From: Actinomycetota bacterium
Lineage (GTDB): Bacteria > Actinomycetota > Acidimicrobiia > Acidimicrobiales > CADCSY01
NCBI GenBank assembly: GCA_019347915.1
Contig: JAHWKL010000011.1
Location: 1-38,928 of the forward strand
DNA length: 38,928 bases
Reading direction: 5' to 3'
Below, piece after piece: positions 1-9,779 of this stretch. The translations under genes were made by a program, and so were the position numbers. Each line of letters starts with the position of its first letter. Position 1 is the stretch's first letter. The notes beneath the pieces were generated by a model, which was not told the DNA's origin, did no database searches, and was given only the letters and a program-made list of their open reading frames with translations.

Positions 1-561
1 GCCGACGTCGAGCAGGCTGCGGCGGCCGGCGAAGTCGCCGCTGCGCGCAAGCGCCATCGCCGGCCCTGTGAGGATCGCCTCGATCCCCTCGGATGCGACC
101 TGCTGCAGCTCGTCGTCAAGGTCGAAGATCTGCTCCGACGGGCCGGCGGCCAGAGCGTCGGCGAACCCCAGCCAGGCCGGGTAGCTGACCCGATCCCAGA
201 AGCGCAGGAACGGCCGCAGGTCCGCGGGCGTCACCCCGGCCAGGAACGTCGCGGCCGGCGGCGTGTTGCGATAGGCCTCACCGTCGCGCTCCAGCAGTCC
301 CAGTGCCACCATCGCGTCGGCGCTGATCCGGGCGGCGCGCCGCGTGAGTCCGGTCCGGGCTGCCAGGCCGTCGACGTCTGTCGCTCCTTCGGCGAGTGCC
401 TCGAAGATGCCGAGCTCGCTCGCTGCGAAGAGGTGCTTGGAGGCCATGAACCCACCCGCGATCTGGAGGATCGGCTCGGGTGAGACGTCGGAGTCGGGGG
501 ACCTGTCGGCGGTGTCGGTGCTCATGAAGTCAGACTCGCCCGCGGTCGACGTGCCGCCCAT
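1..561 (-). CDS. SAM-dependent O-methyltransferase-like protein, C-terminus off the window
   Basis: Reverse-strand reading gives MGGTSTAGESDFMSTDTADRSPDSDVSPEPILQIAGGFMASKHLFAASELGIFEALAEGATDVDGLAARTGL..., a winged-helix dimerisation domain, ending at RSLLDVG (Rossmann motif I) at the window edge. Start could be 561 or 525. Confidence 0.7.
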   Translation of the reverse strand, partial: MGGTSTAGESDFMSTDTADRSPDSDVSPEPILQIAGGFMASKHLFAASELGIFEALAEGATDVDGLAARTGLTRRAARISADAMVALGLLERDGEAYRNTPPAATFLAGVTPADLRPFLRFWDRVSYPAWLGFADALAAGPSEQIFDLDDELQQVASEGIEAILTGPAMALARSGDFAGRRSLLDVG

Positions 562-624
562 GAAGGCGAGCCGATCGACGAGCAGCGTCCGGGCGCCGGC
601 ACGAGCCGCCGGTACTCTGGCGAC

Positions 625-984
625 GTGGGCCTCCGGCGGCGCTTGCGGGCGTTGAGCGCCAGCGTCGACGAGCTCGACCACGAACGGCTGTCCACCCGCT
701 TTCAGGGACTGGAGCCTGGTCACACCCAGCTCGGAGCCTGTCCTGAGCGGTGCCAGGTTCGGGTCGTCGGCGAGGTGACCTCGTTGCGGCTGGTCTCCCG
801 AGGCGGGGGCACCTCCCTGGAGGTCACCATCGACGACGGGACCGGCTGCGCCCGCGCCGTGTTCAGTGGCCGGCGCACGATCCGTGGGCTCGACCCCGGC
901 CGGGCCGTGGTGCTCGAGGGCGTGGCCCGGCGCGAGCGCGGTCGCCTGACGCTGGTCAACCCGGGCTACACGCTGTTGCCCTGA
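625..984 (+). CDS. OB-fold nucleic acid binding domain protein
   Basis: 119 aa with CQVRVVGEVTSLRLVSRGGGTSLEVTIDDGTGCARAVFSGRRTIRGLDPGRAVVLEGVARRERGRLTLVNPGY; adjacent to trkA pair as in mycobacteria. Confidence 0.75.
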   Translation: MGLRRRLRALSASVDELDHERLSTRFQGLEPGHTQLGACPERCQVRVVGEVTSLRLVSRGGGTSLEVTIDDGTGCARAVFSGRRTIRGLDPGRAVVLEGVARRERGRLTLVNPGYTLLP

Positions 985-1020
985 CGGGAGCCTCGGCCCT
1001 CCGCCTCTCCGTCCACAGCA

Positions 1021-1692
1021 CTAGTCGCCGACGCAGGCCCGCCGGACCGCCGCTTCTGAGTCCGGGGTCACCAACACGAGCACCTCGTCACCGGCGAGCA
1101 GGAGGGTGTCACCGCGGGGCACGACCACGTGGTCGTCCCGGACGATGGCGACCACGGTGCAGTCCCGGGGCAGACCGAGATCGACCACGGTGCTGTCGGC
1201 GGCCGGCGACCCTGGCGCCAGGGTGACCTCGACCAGGCGCACCTTGCCTCTGTCGAACTGGAGGAGGCGCACGAGGGTGCCGACCGTCACCGCCTCCTCG
1301 ACCAGGGCGGTGAGCAGGTGGGGGGTGGACACCGAGACGTCGACGCCCCACGTCTCGTCGAACAGCCACTCGTTCTTCGGGTGGTTGACGCGGGCGATGA
1401 CCCTCGGCACGCCGAACTCCTGCTTGGCCAGCAGCGAGACGACGAGGTTGTCCTCGTCGTCGCCCGTCACCGCCGCCACCACGTCGGCCGTCTCCAGCTT
1501 GGCCTGGACCAGGGCGCTGAACTCGCAGGCGTCCGCCACCCTGAACTCCACCCCGGGGTGCTCGCCGGCGGCCACCGCCCGCTCGACGGCCGCCGCCGAC
1601 TGCTCGAGCACCAGCACCTCGTGACCGGCGGCCTGCAGGTCGGCGGCGATGTGGGTGCCGACGTTGCCGCCGCCGGCGATCACCACCCGCAT
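1021..1692 (-). CDS. trkA: TrkA-family potassium uptake regulatory protein (NAD-binding, TrkA-C)
   Basis: MRVVIAGGGNVGTHIAADLQAAGHEVLVLEQ... Rossmann GxGxxG; true start inside the 1021..1965 ORF; ATGA overlap with the upstream gene's stop. Confidence 0.88.
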   Translation of the reverse strand: MRVVIAGGGNVGTHIAADLQAAGHEVLVLEQSAAAVERAVAAGEHPGVEFRVADACEFSALVQAKLETADVVAAVTGDDEDNLVVSLLAKQEFGVPRVIARVNHPKNEWLFDETWGVDVSVSTPHLLTALVEEAVTVGTLVRLLQFDRGKVRLVEVTLAPGSPAADSTVVDLGLPRDCTVVAIVRDDHVVVPRGDTLLLAGDEVLVLVTPDSEAAVRRACVGD

Positions 1693-2378
1693 CAGCGGCG
1701 CGACCTTCGGGCCTTGGGAACGGCAACCGCCCCGCCCGCCAGGCGTTCCTCCAGGGCGGCGGCATCCTCCATACCCACGCTGAACAACAGCACGTCGCCC
1801 TCCTGGCCCACCAGTTCGCCGGCGGGCACCAGCGCTCGTCCCACCCGGGTCACCGCGCTCAGCCGCCAGCGCCCCGGCTCCTCCAGCTCCGACAACACCC
1901 GCCCCGCCCACGCGCCGGGGAGCACCCGCTCTACCAGGTACACCTTGCCGGTGGGGTCGATCCACTCCGTGCGGGTCTCCGCCGGCAGGAGCTTGCGCAG
2001 CGCCTGCTCCGTGGTCCAGGCCACGGTGGCGACGGTGGGGATGCCGAGCCGCTGATAGATGGTGGCTCGACCCGGGTCGTAGATCCGGGCCACCACCCGC
2101 TCCACCCCGAAGGTCTCGCGGGCGATGCGGGCCACCACGATGTTGGAGTTGTCACCGCTGGTGACCGCGGCCACGGCGTCAGCCTCCTCGATGCCGGCTT
2201 CCAGCAGGCGGTCCCGGTCGAAGCCGAAGCCGGTGACCGTACGGCCCCCGAAGCTCGGAGGGAGGCGCACGAAGGCCGACGCCTGCTTGTCGATCACCCC
2301 GACGGAGTGCCCGGCGCCGGCCACGGTGGCGGCCAGCGACGACCCCACACGCCCGCACCCCACCACCACGACGTGCAT
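1692..2378 (-). CDS. trkA: TrkA-family potassium uptake regulatory protein, second paralogue
   Basis: MHVVVVGCGRVGSSLAATVAGAGHSVGVIDKQ...; tandem with the previous TrkA protein. Confidence 0.88.
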   Translation of the reverse strand: MHVVVVGCGRVGSSLAATVAGAGHSVGVIDKQASAFVRLPPSFGGRTVTGFGFDRDRLLEAGIEEADAVAAVTSGDNSNIVVARIARETFGVERVVARIYDPGRATIYQRLGIPTVATVAWTTEQALRKLLPAETRTEWIDPTGKVYLVERVLPGAWAGRVLSELEEPGRWRLSAVTRVGRALVPAGELVGQEGDVLLFSVGMEDAAALEERLAGGAVAVPKARRSRR

Positions 2379-2527
2379 TCCCGCGGCCTCCACCCTTGCG
2401 ACGGGGCCGCACTGTAACAACTCGATGGACCGTGCTCCGGCGCCGCAGTGGGAGCCAACTGTGGGCCCCGGGCGCCGTGGCTCTACGCTGCCGCCGGCCG
2501 CAGGGGCACCTCGGAGAAGGGGGTCGG

Positions 2528-4507
2528 TTGAGCATCAAGCGACTGCTCGTCGGCCGCCCGCTGCCCAGCAGCGAGGAGGGCCACCAGCGGCTGGGGAAGG
2601 TCGTGGCGCTGGCGGTGTTCGCATCGGACGCCATCTCCTCGACGGCCTACGCCACCGAGGAGATCCTCCTGGTGCTCGTGCCCCTGGCGGCCATGGCGGC
2701 GCTGGAGTACCTCGTTCCCATCGCCGTCGTGGTGGTGGTCCTGCTGGCCATCGTCATCTTCAGCTACCGGCAGACGATTCACGCCTATCCCAGCGGTGGC
2801 GGCTCCTACGTGGTCTCCCGCGACAACCTGGGCGTGGTCCCGTCACTGGTCGCCGGGGCGGCGCTGCTGGTCGACTACACGCTCACCGTGGCGGTGTCGG
2901 TGTCCGCCGGAGTAGCCGCCATCACCTCTGCGCTGCCCACCCTGCGGGAGGAGCGAGTGGCGCTGTGCCTGGCCTTCATCGTCGTCCTCACTGCCGTCAA
3001 CCTGCGCGGCGTCAAGGAGTCGGGGCGGCTCTTCGCCGTGCCCACCTACGTCTACATCCTGACCCTCGGGAGTCTCCTGGCGGTGGGGCTGGTCCGCTCC
3101 TTCACCGGCGACCTGGCGCCCCTGCCTCCCAACGAGGCCTCCCTCGACGAGCTCACCCACGGGGGGGCGCTGCTCACGGGCGTCACCGCCATGGCCCTCA
3201 TGCGCGCCTTCTCCTCCGGCGCTGTGGCCCTGTCCGGCATCGAGGCCATCTCCAACGGCGTGCCCGCCTTCCGCAAGCCCGAGTCGCGAAACGCCTCCAC
3301 CACGCTGGTCTGGATGGGGGTCATCCTCGCCGCGTTCTTCTTCGGCATCTCCGTGCTGGCCCACCGGCTCCGGCCGACGGTGGAGGAGGGGGGTGAGACG
3401 CTGCTGTCCCTGATCGGAGGAGCGGTGTTCGGCGCCGGCTCGCCGCCGTACTTCCTGCTCCAGGCGGCGACGGCGGCCATCCTGATCCTCGCCGCCAACA
3501 CCGCCTACAACGCCTTCCCCAGCCTGTCGTCGATCCTGGCCAGGGACGGCTACCTGCCCCGCCAGCTCCACAACCGGGGCGACCGACTCGTGTACTCCAA
3601 CGGGATCCTGCTCCTCGCCGGAGCGGCCGCTCTCCTGATCGTCGCCTTCGACGGGATCACCACCGCCCTGATCCCGCTCTACGCCGTAGGCGTGTTCACC
3701 GGCTTCACCCTCTCCCAGTCGGGAATGGTGCGCCACCACCTCCGGGAGCGAGAGCCGGGGTGGAAGCGGAACACGGTGGTGAACTCGGTGGGAGCGGCGG
3801 CCACCGCCGCGGTCCTCGCCGTGGTGGTGGTGTCCAAGTTCACCATCGGGGCGTGGATACCAGCGGTGGTGATCCCTCTCATCGTCCTGGTGCTGCGGGC
3901 AATCCACCGCCACTACGAGGAGGTGGCCGCCGTCCTGCGCGTCCCCGAGGGGTACCGGCCGCTCCCCCACACCCACACCGTCGTGGTGTTGGTGGGGAGT
4001 GTCCACCAGGGAGTCCTGGCGGCCCTGACCTACGCCCGGTCCCTCGCCCCCGACCGCCTCCTCGCCCTGTCGGTCGTCACCACCATCGAGGAGTCGGAGG
4101 CGATCACCGAGCAGTGGGCGCGTCACCACATCGACGTCGACCTGGAGCTTCGCTACTCGCCCTACCGCGAGCTCACCAGCCCGGTGCTCAAGTACCTCGA
4201 CGAGCTCGACGCCGCCTATGCGAACGACATCATCACCGTGGTCGTGCCCGAGTTCGTGCTCGGCCGGTGGTGGGAGCCGTTCCTGCACAACCAGAGTGCC
4301 CTGCTCCTCAAGGCACGCCTGCTCTTCCGTCGCAACACCGTGGTGACCTCGGTCCCGTTCCACGTCGCCGGGCCGAGACCGGAGTCGAGGGCCACGGTGG
4401 GATTCAACGAGCCCGGTGAAGCCCGACGCGACGAAGGGGCCCCTGCGGGCCCCTCCGTCTCGGAAGATGGTGGGAGGCGGCGCCGCCTTCTCCGTCGCCG
4501 TCGGTGA
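2528..4507 (+). CDS. APC-family amino acid/polyamine permease
   Basis: SIKRLLVGRPLPSSEEGHQRLGKVVALAVFASDAISSTAYATEEILLVL..., about 12 hydrophobic segments; TTG start with a purine-rich RBS; divergent from the trkA pair. Confidence 0.87.
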   Translation: MSIKRLLVGRPLPSSEEGHQRLGKVVALAVFASDAISSTAYATEEILLVLVPLAAMAALEYLVPIAVVVVVLLAIVIFSYRQTIHAYPSGGGSYVVSRDNLGVVPSLVAGAALLVDYTLTVAVSVSAGVAAITSALPTLREERVALCLAFIVVLTAVNLRGVKESGRLFAVPTYVYILTLGSLLAVGLVRSFTGDLAPLPPNEASLDELTHGGALLTGVTAMALMRAFSSGAVALSGIEAISNGVPAFRKPESRNASTTLVWMGVILAAFFFGISVLAHRLRPTVEEGGETLLSLIGGAVFGAGSPPYFLLQAATAAILILAANTAYNAFPSLSSILARDGYLPRQLHNRGDRLVYSNGILLLAGAAALLIVAFDGITTALIPLYAVGVFTGFTLSQSGMVRHHLREREPGWKRNTVVNSVGAAATAAVLAVVVVSKFTIGAWIPAVVIPLIVLVLRAIHRHYEEVAAVLRVPEGYRPLPHTHTVVVLVGSVHQGVLAALTYARSLAPDRLLALSVVTTIEESEAITEQWARHHIDVDLELRYSPYRELTSPVLKYLDELDAAYANDIITVVVPEFVLGRWWEPFLHNQSALLLKARLLFRRNTVVTSVPFHVAGPRPESRATVGFNEPGEARRDEGAPAGPSVSEDGGRRRRLLRRRR

Positions 4508-4525
4508 CGCGTCGACCGATGCGGC

Positions 4526-5098
4526 TCAGGCCGCCGGGTTGAGGCGCCGGACCACCCCGCGAGCCACGTCGGTGGGGCGCTGCTGCTCGCCCATCTTGGA
4601 GTCGAGCACGACGGTGGCGCCGGTGAGGGCGGGAACCGCCCACTGCAGCAACTTGAGCTTGCGCTGGGCGTCCGCCACCTCGGTCGGGGTGCCGGCGGTC
4701 GGCTCGGTGGCACCGGAGACCTCGGGGGTCCCGGCATCCATCACCGTCTGGCCCAGCACCCGGCTGTAGGCGGTGGCGGCCAGGGCGCCGGCGGTCAGCA
4801 CGGTCTTGGCCACTGCCACCTTGCCCACGCCCTGCTGGCCCGCCAGGCGGCCACGGTTGGCTCCGGTCAGGGCGAGCGAACCCACGACATAGGCGCCGAT
4901 GGCGGCCAGGTTGGCCGGGGTCCAGCTGGCCCAGCCGGCGTTGGCCACCTTGGCCCGCTCACCGGGCTCGTCGACCTGGGCCGCAGCCCCGTTGAGGCCA
5001 ATGGCACCCATGAGGGAGCCGCCGAACCAGGCGGCCAAGCCGAGGTCGTTCAGCGCGCGTACGAGCGTGTTCCGGTTCTTGCTGTCGTTCTTGCCCAT
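4526..5098 (-). CDS. hypothetical membrane protein
   Basis: MGKNDSKNRNTLVRALNDLGLAAWFGGSLMGAIGLNGAAA...; several hydrophobic segments. Confidence 0.7.
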   Translation of the reverse strand: MGKNDSKNRNTLVRALNDLGLAAWFGGSLMGAIGLNGAAAQVDEPGERAKVANAGWASWTPANLAAIGAYVVGSLALTGANRGRLAGQQGVGKVAVAKTVLTAGALAATAYSRVLGQTVMDAGTPEVSGATEPTAGTPTEVADAQRKLKLLQWAVPALTGATVVLDSKMGEQQRPTDVARGVVRRLNPAA

Positions 5099-5166
5099 GG
5101 GTCTCCTCGAGATCGTCAGGGGCCATCCGGCCCGCCGTGCGTCGACCCTTACCCCCGGGCACGGGA

Positions 5167-6927
5167 TCAGATGCGCTCCGGCACCTCGATGCCCAGAAGG
5201 CCCAACCCTCGGCGCAGGGATGCCGCCGTCACCTCGCACAGGGCCAGGCGCGAGCGCCGCACGGCTGCCTCCGCCCGCAGCACCGGGCAGTGCTCGTAGA
5301 ACTGATGGAACGCCTGGGCCAGCTCGTAGAGGTGGGCCGAGAGGTGGCTCGGCAGGTAGTCGTCGACCACCCGCTCCAGCACGTCACCCGTTGCCACCAG
5401 CCGCCGGGCCAGGTCCGCCTCCTGGGGCTCGCCGAGCGACACGGTGACGGCCTCGGCGGCTGTTCCCCCGTCCCCGTCCCGCCCCGCCTCCCGCAGGATG
5501 GAGCGGATGCGGGCATAGGCGTACTGCAGGTACGGAGCGGTGTTGCCCTTGAGGGTGAGCATCCGGTCGTAGGAGAACACGTAGTTGCTCTGGCGGTTCT
5601 GACTGAGGTCGCCGTACTTCACCGCGCCCACGCCCACCGCCCGAGCCACCTCGTCGATGTCGGCCGGCACCGGCTCTCCTCGCTCGGCGGCCCGGGCCAC
5701 GAGGAACGCCCGGGCGCGGGCCACCGCTTCGTCGAGCAGGCCGTGCAACCGCACCGTGTCACCGCTGCGGGTCCGCAGCCGTCCACCGCCCTCTCCCAGG
5801 ACCAGTCCGAAGGCGACGTGGGCGGCCTCCACGTCGGGGGGAAGCCATCCCGCTCGGGCGGCCACGGCGAAGACCATGGCGAAGTGCTGGGCCTGACCGG
5901 CGTCGGTCACGTAGACCAGGCGGCGGGCCCCCTGCTCCACTCGTGACCGCAGGGCGGCCAGGTCGGTGGTGGCGTAGTTGTAGGCCCCGTCGGCCTTCTG
6001 CACGATGAGCGGCAACGGCTCCCCTGCCTTGTTGGTGAAGCCCTCGACGAACACGCACTTGGCACCGTCGTCGACGACCACGAGACCCGCCGCCTCCAGC
6101 TCCGCCACCACGTCGGCGAGAAGCGGTTGGTAGGAGGACTCGCCGCGCGTCACCAGGCTCCGCACGCCGAGCAGGTCGTAGACCTCCTGGTTGCGGGCCA
6201 TGGACAGGTCCACCATCCACTGCCACGCCGCCCGGGCTGCCGGCTCCCCGGACTGCAGATCGACGACTCGCTGCCGGGCGCGGTCGCGGAAGGCGGGGTC
6301 CTCGCTGAAACGGGCATTGGCGGTGCGATAGAGCGCCTCGAGGTCCTCCACCTCGGTACCGGCGCCTCCGAGCCCGCCGGGATGGACGTCCTCGACGTGG
6401 GCGATCAGCATCCCGAACTGGGTGCCCCAGTCGCCGAGGTGGTTCACCCGCTCGACCTCGTGGCCGAGGAACTCGAGCACGTTGCCGAGGGAGTCACCGA
6501 TGATGGTCGAGCGCAGGTGGCCCACGTGCATCTGCTTGGCCACGTTGGGGCCGGAGTAGTCGACGACCACCCGCACCGGCTCGGCCACCGGGCCGATCCC
6601 CAGGCGGTCGTCGCCGACCATGGCGACGACCTGTGACTCCAACCAGCTCCTCCGCAGCCGCAGGTTGACGAACCCGGGGCGGACGACCTCCGGCGGGTCG
6701 CAGACGTCGGCGAGGTCGAGCGCCGCGGCCAGCCGCTCGGCCAGCTCGTGGGGCGGCCGGCGGAGGGTGCGGGCCAGGGACATGGCGGCCGGGCAGGTGT
6801 AGTCGCCGTGACGGGGGTCCGAGGTGGGGACAACGAGGGACTCGGGCGGTTCCACGTCGGCCCCGAAGGCAGCGGCCACACCCGCCCCCACGCGGGCGCG
6901 CAGGAGACGGAGGGGACTGTCGGCCAT
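5167..6927 (-). CDS. argS: arginine--tRNA ligase
   Basis: GPNVAKQMHVGHLRSTIIGDSLGNVLEFLGHEVERVNHLGDWGTQFGMLI (HIGH-type motif), LRTRSGDTVRLHGLLDEA, C-terminal DALR-type anticodon domain. Start MADSPLRLLRARVG. Confidence 0.95.
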   Translation of the reverse strand: MADSPLRLLRARVGAGVAAAFGADVEPPESLVVPTSDPRHGDYTCPAAMSLARTLRRPPHELAERLAAALDLADVCDPPEVVRPGFVNLRLRRSWLESQVVAMVGDDRLGIGPVAEPVRVVVDYSGPNVAKQMHVGHLRSTIIGDSLGNVLEFLGHEVERVNHLGDWGTQFGMLIAHVEDVHPGGLGGAGTEVEDLEALYRTANARFSEDPAFRDRARQRVVDLQSGEPAARAAWQWMVDLSMARNQEVYDLLGVRSLVTRGESSYQPLLADVVAELEAAGLVVVDDGAKCVFVEGFTNKAGEPLPLIVQKADGAYNYATTDLAALRSRVEQGARRLVYVTDAGQAQHFAMVFAVAARAGWLPPDVEAAHVAFGLVLGEGGGRLRTRSGDTVRLHGLLDEAVARARAFLVARAAERGEPVPADIDEVARAVGVGAVKYGDLSQNRQSNYVFSYDRMLTLKGNTAPYLQYAYARIRSILREAGRDGDGGTAAEAVTVSLGEPQEADLARRLVATGDVLERVVDDYLPSHLSAHLYELAQAFHQFYEHCPVLRAEAAVRRSRLALCEVTAASLRRGLGLLGIEVPERI

Positions 6928-7022
6928 CCCGCTCACCCTAGATGGGGTCCCCCACCGGTAGGCCGGTCGCGGTGGGACGGCCTCCGTGCGCAACGCCCAC
7001 CGCCGGCCGTAGCGTCGGCGAC

Positions 7023-7922
7023 GTGGACGTCGCCGTGACCGGGTCGAGCGGTTTCCTGGGCACTGCCCTGGTCCGTGCCCTCCGAGCGGGCGGTAACCGG
7101 GTCCGACGCATCGTGCGCCACCGGCCCCGCGCCGACGACGAGGTGGGGTGGGACCCGCAGGCGGGAACGATCGACGCCTCGGGCCTGGCCGGGGTCGACG
7201 CCGTGGTCCACCTGGCCGGCGAGAGCATCGGCGGCCGGCGCTGGTCCGAAGAGCAGAAGCGCCGCATCCGGCAGAGCCGCACGCTGGGTACGGCGCTGGT
7301 GGCCGAGACGGTGGCAAGCCTCGACCCTCGCCCGCAGGTGCTGTTGAGCGCCTCGGGCATGAACTACTACGGGGACCGGGGCGACCAGGAGGTCACCGAG
7401 GACTGGCCGCCCGGCGACGACTTCCTGGCACAGGTGTGCGTGGCGTGGGAGGCGGCCGCCCAGCCGGCGGCGGACGCCGGCGTGCGCACTGCCTTCCTCC
7501 GCACGGGCTTGGTGCTCGACGCCGCCGGTGGGGCACTGGCCAAGCTGCTCCCGCTGTTCAAGCTCGGACTGGGCGGCCGACTCGGGTCCGGTCGGCAGTG
7601 GTGGTCCTGGATCGCCCTCGAGGACCACATCGGGGCCATGGTGCATCTCCTCACCGCCGACGTCAGCGGCCCGGTGAACCTCACGGCGCCGGAGGCGGTC
7701 ACCAACGCCGAGTTCAGCCGCACCCTGGGCCGGGTCCTCCACCGGCCCGCCATCGTGCCCGTTCCCCGGCTGGGGCCGCGGTTGCTGGTCGGGACCGAGC
7801 TCGCCGACACCTTGTTGTTCACCAGCCTCCTCGTGCGACCCGAGGTGCTGATCAGTAGCGGCTACGCCTTCCGCCATTCCACGTTGGAGCCCGCACTGCA
7901 GGCCGTTTTGATGAAGAGCTGA
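7023..7922 (+). CDS. TIGR01777-family epimerase (extended SDR)
   Basis: VDVAVTGSSGFLGTALVRALRAGGNRVRRIVR...MNYYGDRGDQEVTEDWPPGDDFLAQVCVAWEAAA...; GTG start. Confidence 0.9.
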   Translation: MDVAVTGSSGFLGTALVRALRAGGNRVRRIVRHRPRADDEVGWDPQAGTIDASGLAGVDAVVHLAGESIGGRRWSEEQKRRIRQSRTLGTALVAETVASLDPRPQVLLSASGMNYYGDRGDQEVTEDWPPGDDFLAQVCVAWEAAAQPAADAGVRTAFLRTGLVLDAAGGALAKLLPLFKLGLGGRLGSGRQWWSWIALEDHIGAMVHLLTADVSGPVNLTAPEAVTNAEFSRTLGRVLHRPAIVPVPRLGPRLLVGTELADTLLFTSLLVRPEVLISSGYAFRHSTLEPALQAVLMKS

Positions 7923-8136
7923 CGAGCGACATCATCCCGCGGGAGCCGGGACCGTGGAGCGCTGAGTTGTGCGCACGACCAACCATGCTCGCCACCCGGT
8001 GGCATTCCGTGCTACGTGTAATGAACGACATAGTCGGACACGAGCGGGGTGGCAGCACCAGCACCGGTCCGTCGACAGACGCCGGTACCTCGTCGCTCTT
8101 TCGTCCCGCAGGCACACGTCGAGTGAGGAGTGACCG

Positions 8137-9075
8137 ATGCGCACCGATGAGAAGGCTCGATCCACCAGCGGATGGACATGGGTGCGCATCGTCGGCCTCA
8201 TGGCGGTGTTCGCCGCCCTGCTGGCGGGCTGCGGAGACAACGGGAGCGAGGTCGGCAGCGGCGACCGCTCGGCCGAGGACTGCCAGGCGCCCGACGACGG
8301 TGCCGGCGGCAAGCTGGCCGAGGCACGCGAGCAGGGCTTCCTCACCGTCGGCTTCGCCAACGAGGTGCCCTACGGCTACGAGGAGGGAGGCAGGCCCACC
8401 GGGCAGGCGCCCGAGGTCGCCCGCGAGGTGCTGTGCCGCCTGGGCGTACCGGAGCTGCGGGGCACCGTCGTCGACTTCGACGGGCTCATCGGAGGGCTCA
8501 ACGCCGGGCGCTACGACATGATCGCCGCCGGCATGTTCATCACCCCCGAGCGGGCGGCGCAGGTGTCGTTCACCGACCCCGACTACTGCGGCACCATTGC
8601 CTTCGCCGTGGCCGAGGGAAACCCTCTCGGCCTGACCGACTTCGAGTCCGTCACCGAGTCTGAGGCCCGCTTGGGCGTGATGAGCGGCGCCGTGGAAGAC
8701 GGGTACGCGGTGGACTCCGGTGTGCCCGATTCTCAGATCAGCCGGTACAACTCGACGCCGGACCTGTTCGACGCCCTGACGGCGGGGCGGATCGACGCCG
8801 TGGCCCTGACTGACGTGACCGTGAACGCGCAGGTGGAGAACCTGGACGGGTTCGAGGCCACTGACGGCTTCGTGCCGGTCATCGACGGGGAGGAGCAGCT
8901 GGGCTGCGGCGGCTACGCCTTCCGCCAAGAGGACCAAGAGCTGCGGGACCGCTTCAACGACGTGCTGGACGAGATGAAGCAGAACGACGAGATCCTGCCC
9001 ATCATCGAGCAGTTCGGCTTCAGCGAGACATCGGTCGAGAAGGCCAAGGAGACCACCGTCGAGGACCTTCTCTAG
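8137..9075 (+). CDS. ehuB: amino acid/ectoine-type ABC transporter substrate-binding lipoprotein, EhuB-like
   Basis: Lipobox LLAGC; LTVGFANEVPYGYEEGGRPTGQAPEVAREVLCRLGV...GLNAGRYDMIAAGMFITPERAAQVSFTDPDY, a pattern typical of EhuB; followed by two permeases and an ATPase. Confidence 0.78.
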   Translation: MRTDEKARSTSGWTWVRIVGLMAVFAALLAGCGDNGSEVGSGDRSAEDCQAPDDGAGGKLAEAREQGFLTVGFANEVPYGYEEGGRPTGQAPEVAREVLCRLGVPELRGTVVDFDGLIGGLNAGRYDMIAAGMFITPERAAQVSFTDPDYCGTIAFAVAEGNPLGLTDFESVTESEARLGVMSGAVEDGYAVDSGVPDSQISRYNSTPDLFDALTAGRIDAVALTDVTVNAQVENLDGFEATDGFVPVIDGEEQLGCGGYAFRQEDQELRDRFNDVLDEMKQNDEILPIIEQFGFSETSVEKAKETTVEDLL

Positions 9076-9098
9076 GACAGAGGCTCCGGCGCACTGGC

Positions 9099-9779
9099 GT
9101 GCTCAGCACCGGCCAGCTCCAGCAGCTCTTCTCGGGAGCGTGGATCACCATCCAGGTCACCGCCTACTCGGCGGTCATCGGCACCCTGATCGCCCTGGTG
9201 GGCGGCGTGGCCAGCCTCTCGGGCTCGCGCCTGCTCCGCTGGTTCACGCGGGTCTACGTCGAGATCTTCCGGGGCGTGTCGGCCATCATCCTGCTGTTCT
9301 GGGTCTACTTCACCCTCCCCCAGCTGTTCGGCATCTTCCTCACCCCCCTGCAGGCCGGCATGCTGGCGCTCGGCACCAACATGGGCGCCTACGGCAGCGA
9401 GATCGCCCGAGGGGCCATCCAGGCCATCCCCAAGGGCCAGACCGAGGCCGCCATCGCCATCAACCTCTCGCCCTTCCACCGACTCCGCCACGTCGTGCTC
9501 CCCCAGGCAGTCGTGCTCATGCTGCCGCCGTTCGGCAACCTGCTGATCGAGGTGATGAAGGCCTCGGCGCTGGTCTCGCTCATCGACCTCAGCGACCTCA
9601 CCGAGCGGGCCCAGAACCTGCGCACCCTGCGGGCGGCCACCAGCCTGGAGATCTTCACCGCCGTGCTGGTGCTGTACTTCTTGATCTCTGCGTCCATCAC
9701 CCTCGGGGTCCGGGCGCTGGAGCGCCGCTTCGGCCGGGGCCTGGACGTTGGCGGCGGCCTGGGCGGAGCGGTGAAATGA
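9099..9779 (+). CDS. ehuC: polar amino acid/ectoine ABC transporter permease, EhuC-like
   Basis: HisM-type permease with EAA loop: GAIQAIPKGQTEAAIAINLSPFHRLRHVVLPQAV. Confidence 0.75.
   Translation: MLSTGQLQQLFSGAWITIQVTAYSAVIGTLIALVGGVASLSGSRLLRWFTRVYVEIFRGVSAIILLFWVYFTLPQLFGIFLTPLQAGMLALGTNMGAYGSEIARGAIQAIPKGQTEAAIAINLSPFHRLRHVVLPQAVVLMLPPFGNLLIEVMKASALVSLIDLSDLTERAQNLRTLRAATSLEIFTAVLVLYFLISASITLGVRALERRFGRGLDVGGGLGGAVK

Noticed and set aside
2843-4363. 506-aa minus-strand ORF and other long antisense ORFs (e.g. 9389..10690, 11928..13493, 31010..31933, 32041..33420, 34404..35984)
   Set aside because: Shadow ORFs of high-GC genes: compositionally biased (H/R/G/D/Q-rich), no domain pattern, fully opposite to well-supported CDSs.
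4435-4454. 8-bp GC-only hairpin AGGGGCCC-CTGC-GGGCCCCT near the end of the APC permease gene as a terminator
   Set aside because: Lies inside the coding sequence and has no T-tract; likely chance in high-GC DNA.
1021-4507. OB-fold / TrkA / TrkA / APC permease block as a novel cluster
   Set aside because: Matches the well-known actinobacterial arrangement (mycobacterial Rv2694c, ceoC, ceoB, Rv2690c region).
5167-6927. ArgS apparently lacking a canonical KMSKS motif
   Set aside because: Many arginyl-tRNA synthetases naturally lack the canonical KMSK sequence; the rest of the protein looks normal.
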